A stretch of DNA of 64,000 nt from Peptococcaceae bacterium UBA7702. GTDB taxonomy: Bacteria > Bacillota > Dehalobacteriia > UBA7702. The position numbers and the translations under genes were made by a program. The notes under the pieces were generated by a model. That model did no database searches. It was not told the DNA's origin and saw only the letters and a list, made by a program, of their open reading frames with translations. The first letter of the stretch is position 1; each line of letters starts with the position of its first letter. The stretch is taken from assembly GCA_002482535.1 (NCBI GenBank), contig DLGE01000001.1, forward strand, positions 779,513-843,512, in the 5' to 3' direction. This document shows positions 63,871 through 64,000 of the stretch, piece after piece.

Positions 63871-64000
63871 CTATTTTTCCGACAGCAGCCGAACCACAGC
63901 GGGATAAAGCTGATGTTCCTGCTCTAAAATGCGCTGGGATAAGGTTTCTTCGGTATCGCCGTCTTTCACTTCAACGGCAGTTTGGGCAATGATTTCACCG
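63871..64000 (-). CDS. purN: Phosphoribosylglycinamide formyltransferase, C-terminal end (cut by window edge)
   Basis: The last 42 residues of a PurN-type GAR transformylase, which adds the first formyl group in purine synthesis. The visible tail reads GEIIAQTAVEVKDGDTEETL, then the QRILEQEHQLYPAVV segment, highly typical of PurN C-termini. The stop is TAG at 63871-63873, ten bases before the purD start. The N-terminus and catalytic residues are beyond the window. Confidence 0.88.
   Translation of the reverse strand, partial: GEIIAQTAVEVKDGDTEETLSQRILEQEHQLYPAVVRLLSEK

Overview
The window comes from a mid-GC, endospore-lineage member of the Bacillota (Clostridia or Negativicutes type; I cannot place it further). 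The evidence is gene content and order. Both dipicolinate synthase subunits are present beside asd and dapA. A TepA/YlzJ pair lies next to an FtsK/SpoIIIE translocase. There are also RNase J and RNase Y, a one-chain PurL of about 1250 residues, S-layer homology (SLH) surface proteins, and the order rimP-nusA-ylxR-ylxQ-infB-rbfA-nrnA-truB-rpsO-pnp-ylxY-M16 peptidase-ymxH-dpaAB-asd-dapA-rnj. Nearly all genes are on the minus strand. No tRNA, rRNA, CRISPR array, IS element or prophage was seen.

Region 1 (1-13.5 kb) is the accessory part. It holds the 3' end of an ECF-type (cobalt/cobalamin-class) transporter ATPase, then two giant convergent SLH surface proteins of about 2187 and 1839 residues. 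Upstream of them, on their strand, are a sigma-A promoter, a clear cobalamin riboswitch and a long terminator. The second protein carries two DUF4430 (transcobalamin C-terminal-like) modules. I read this as a B12-repressed, S-layer-anchored corrinoid capture system. The first gene appears to need a -1 shift, or one extra A, in an A6 run right after its best start codon.

Region 2 (13.5-36 kb) is conserved housekeeping: RNase J; dapA, asd, dpaB and dpaA; an LtaS-like sulfatase; dapB, ymxH, dut, an M16 peptidase and a YlxY-type deacetylase; pnp and rpsO; a TruB-RibF fusion; nrnA, rbfA, infB, ylxQ, ylxR, nusA and rimP. It supplies spore dipicolinate, lysine and cell-wall precursors, RNA turnover and translation initiation. 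The rimP operon has a sharp promoter followed by a leader terminator.

Region 3 (36-49 kb) contains a Nudix-fold protein, guaB, cobS, a PHP phosphoesterase, an M19 dipeptidase with a possible 24-codon upstream gene, ymdB, an unrecognised protein, rny with an attenuator-like leader, recX, recA, thpR, pncC, pgsA, rimO and a RodZ-like protein.

Region 4 (49-64 kb) contains ftsK/spoIIIE, then a plus-strand island of a structured RNA-like leader, tepA, ylzJ and uppP. After that comes an autoregulated-looking DUF1836 gene and a purine/DNA-repair run of purL, ligA, pcrA, purD and purN (cut by the window edge).
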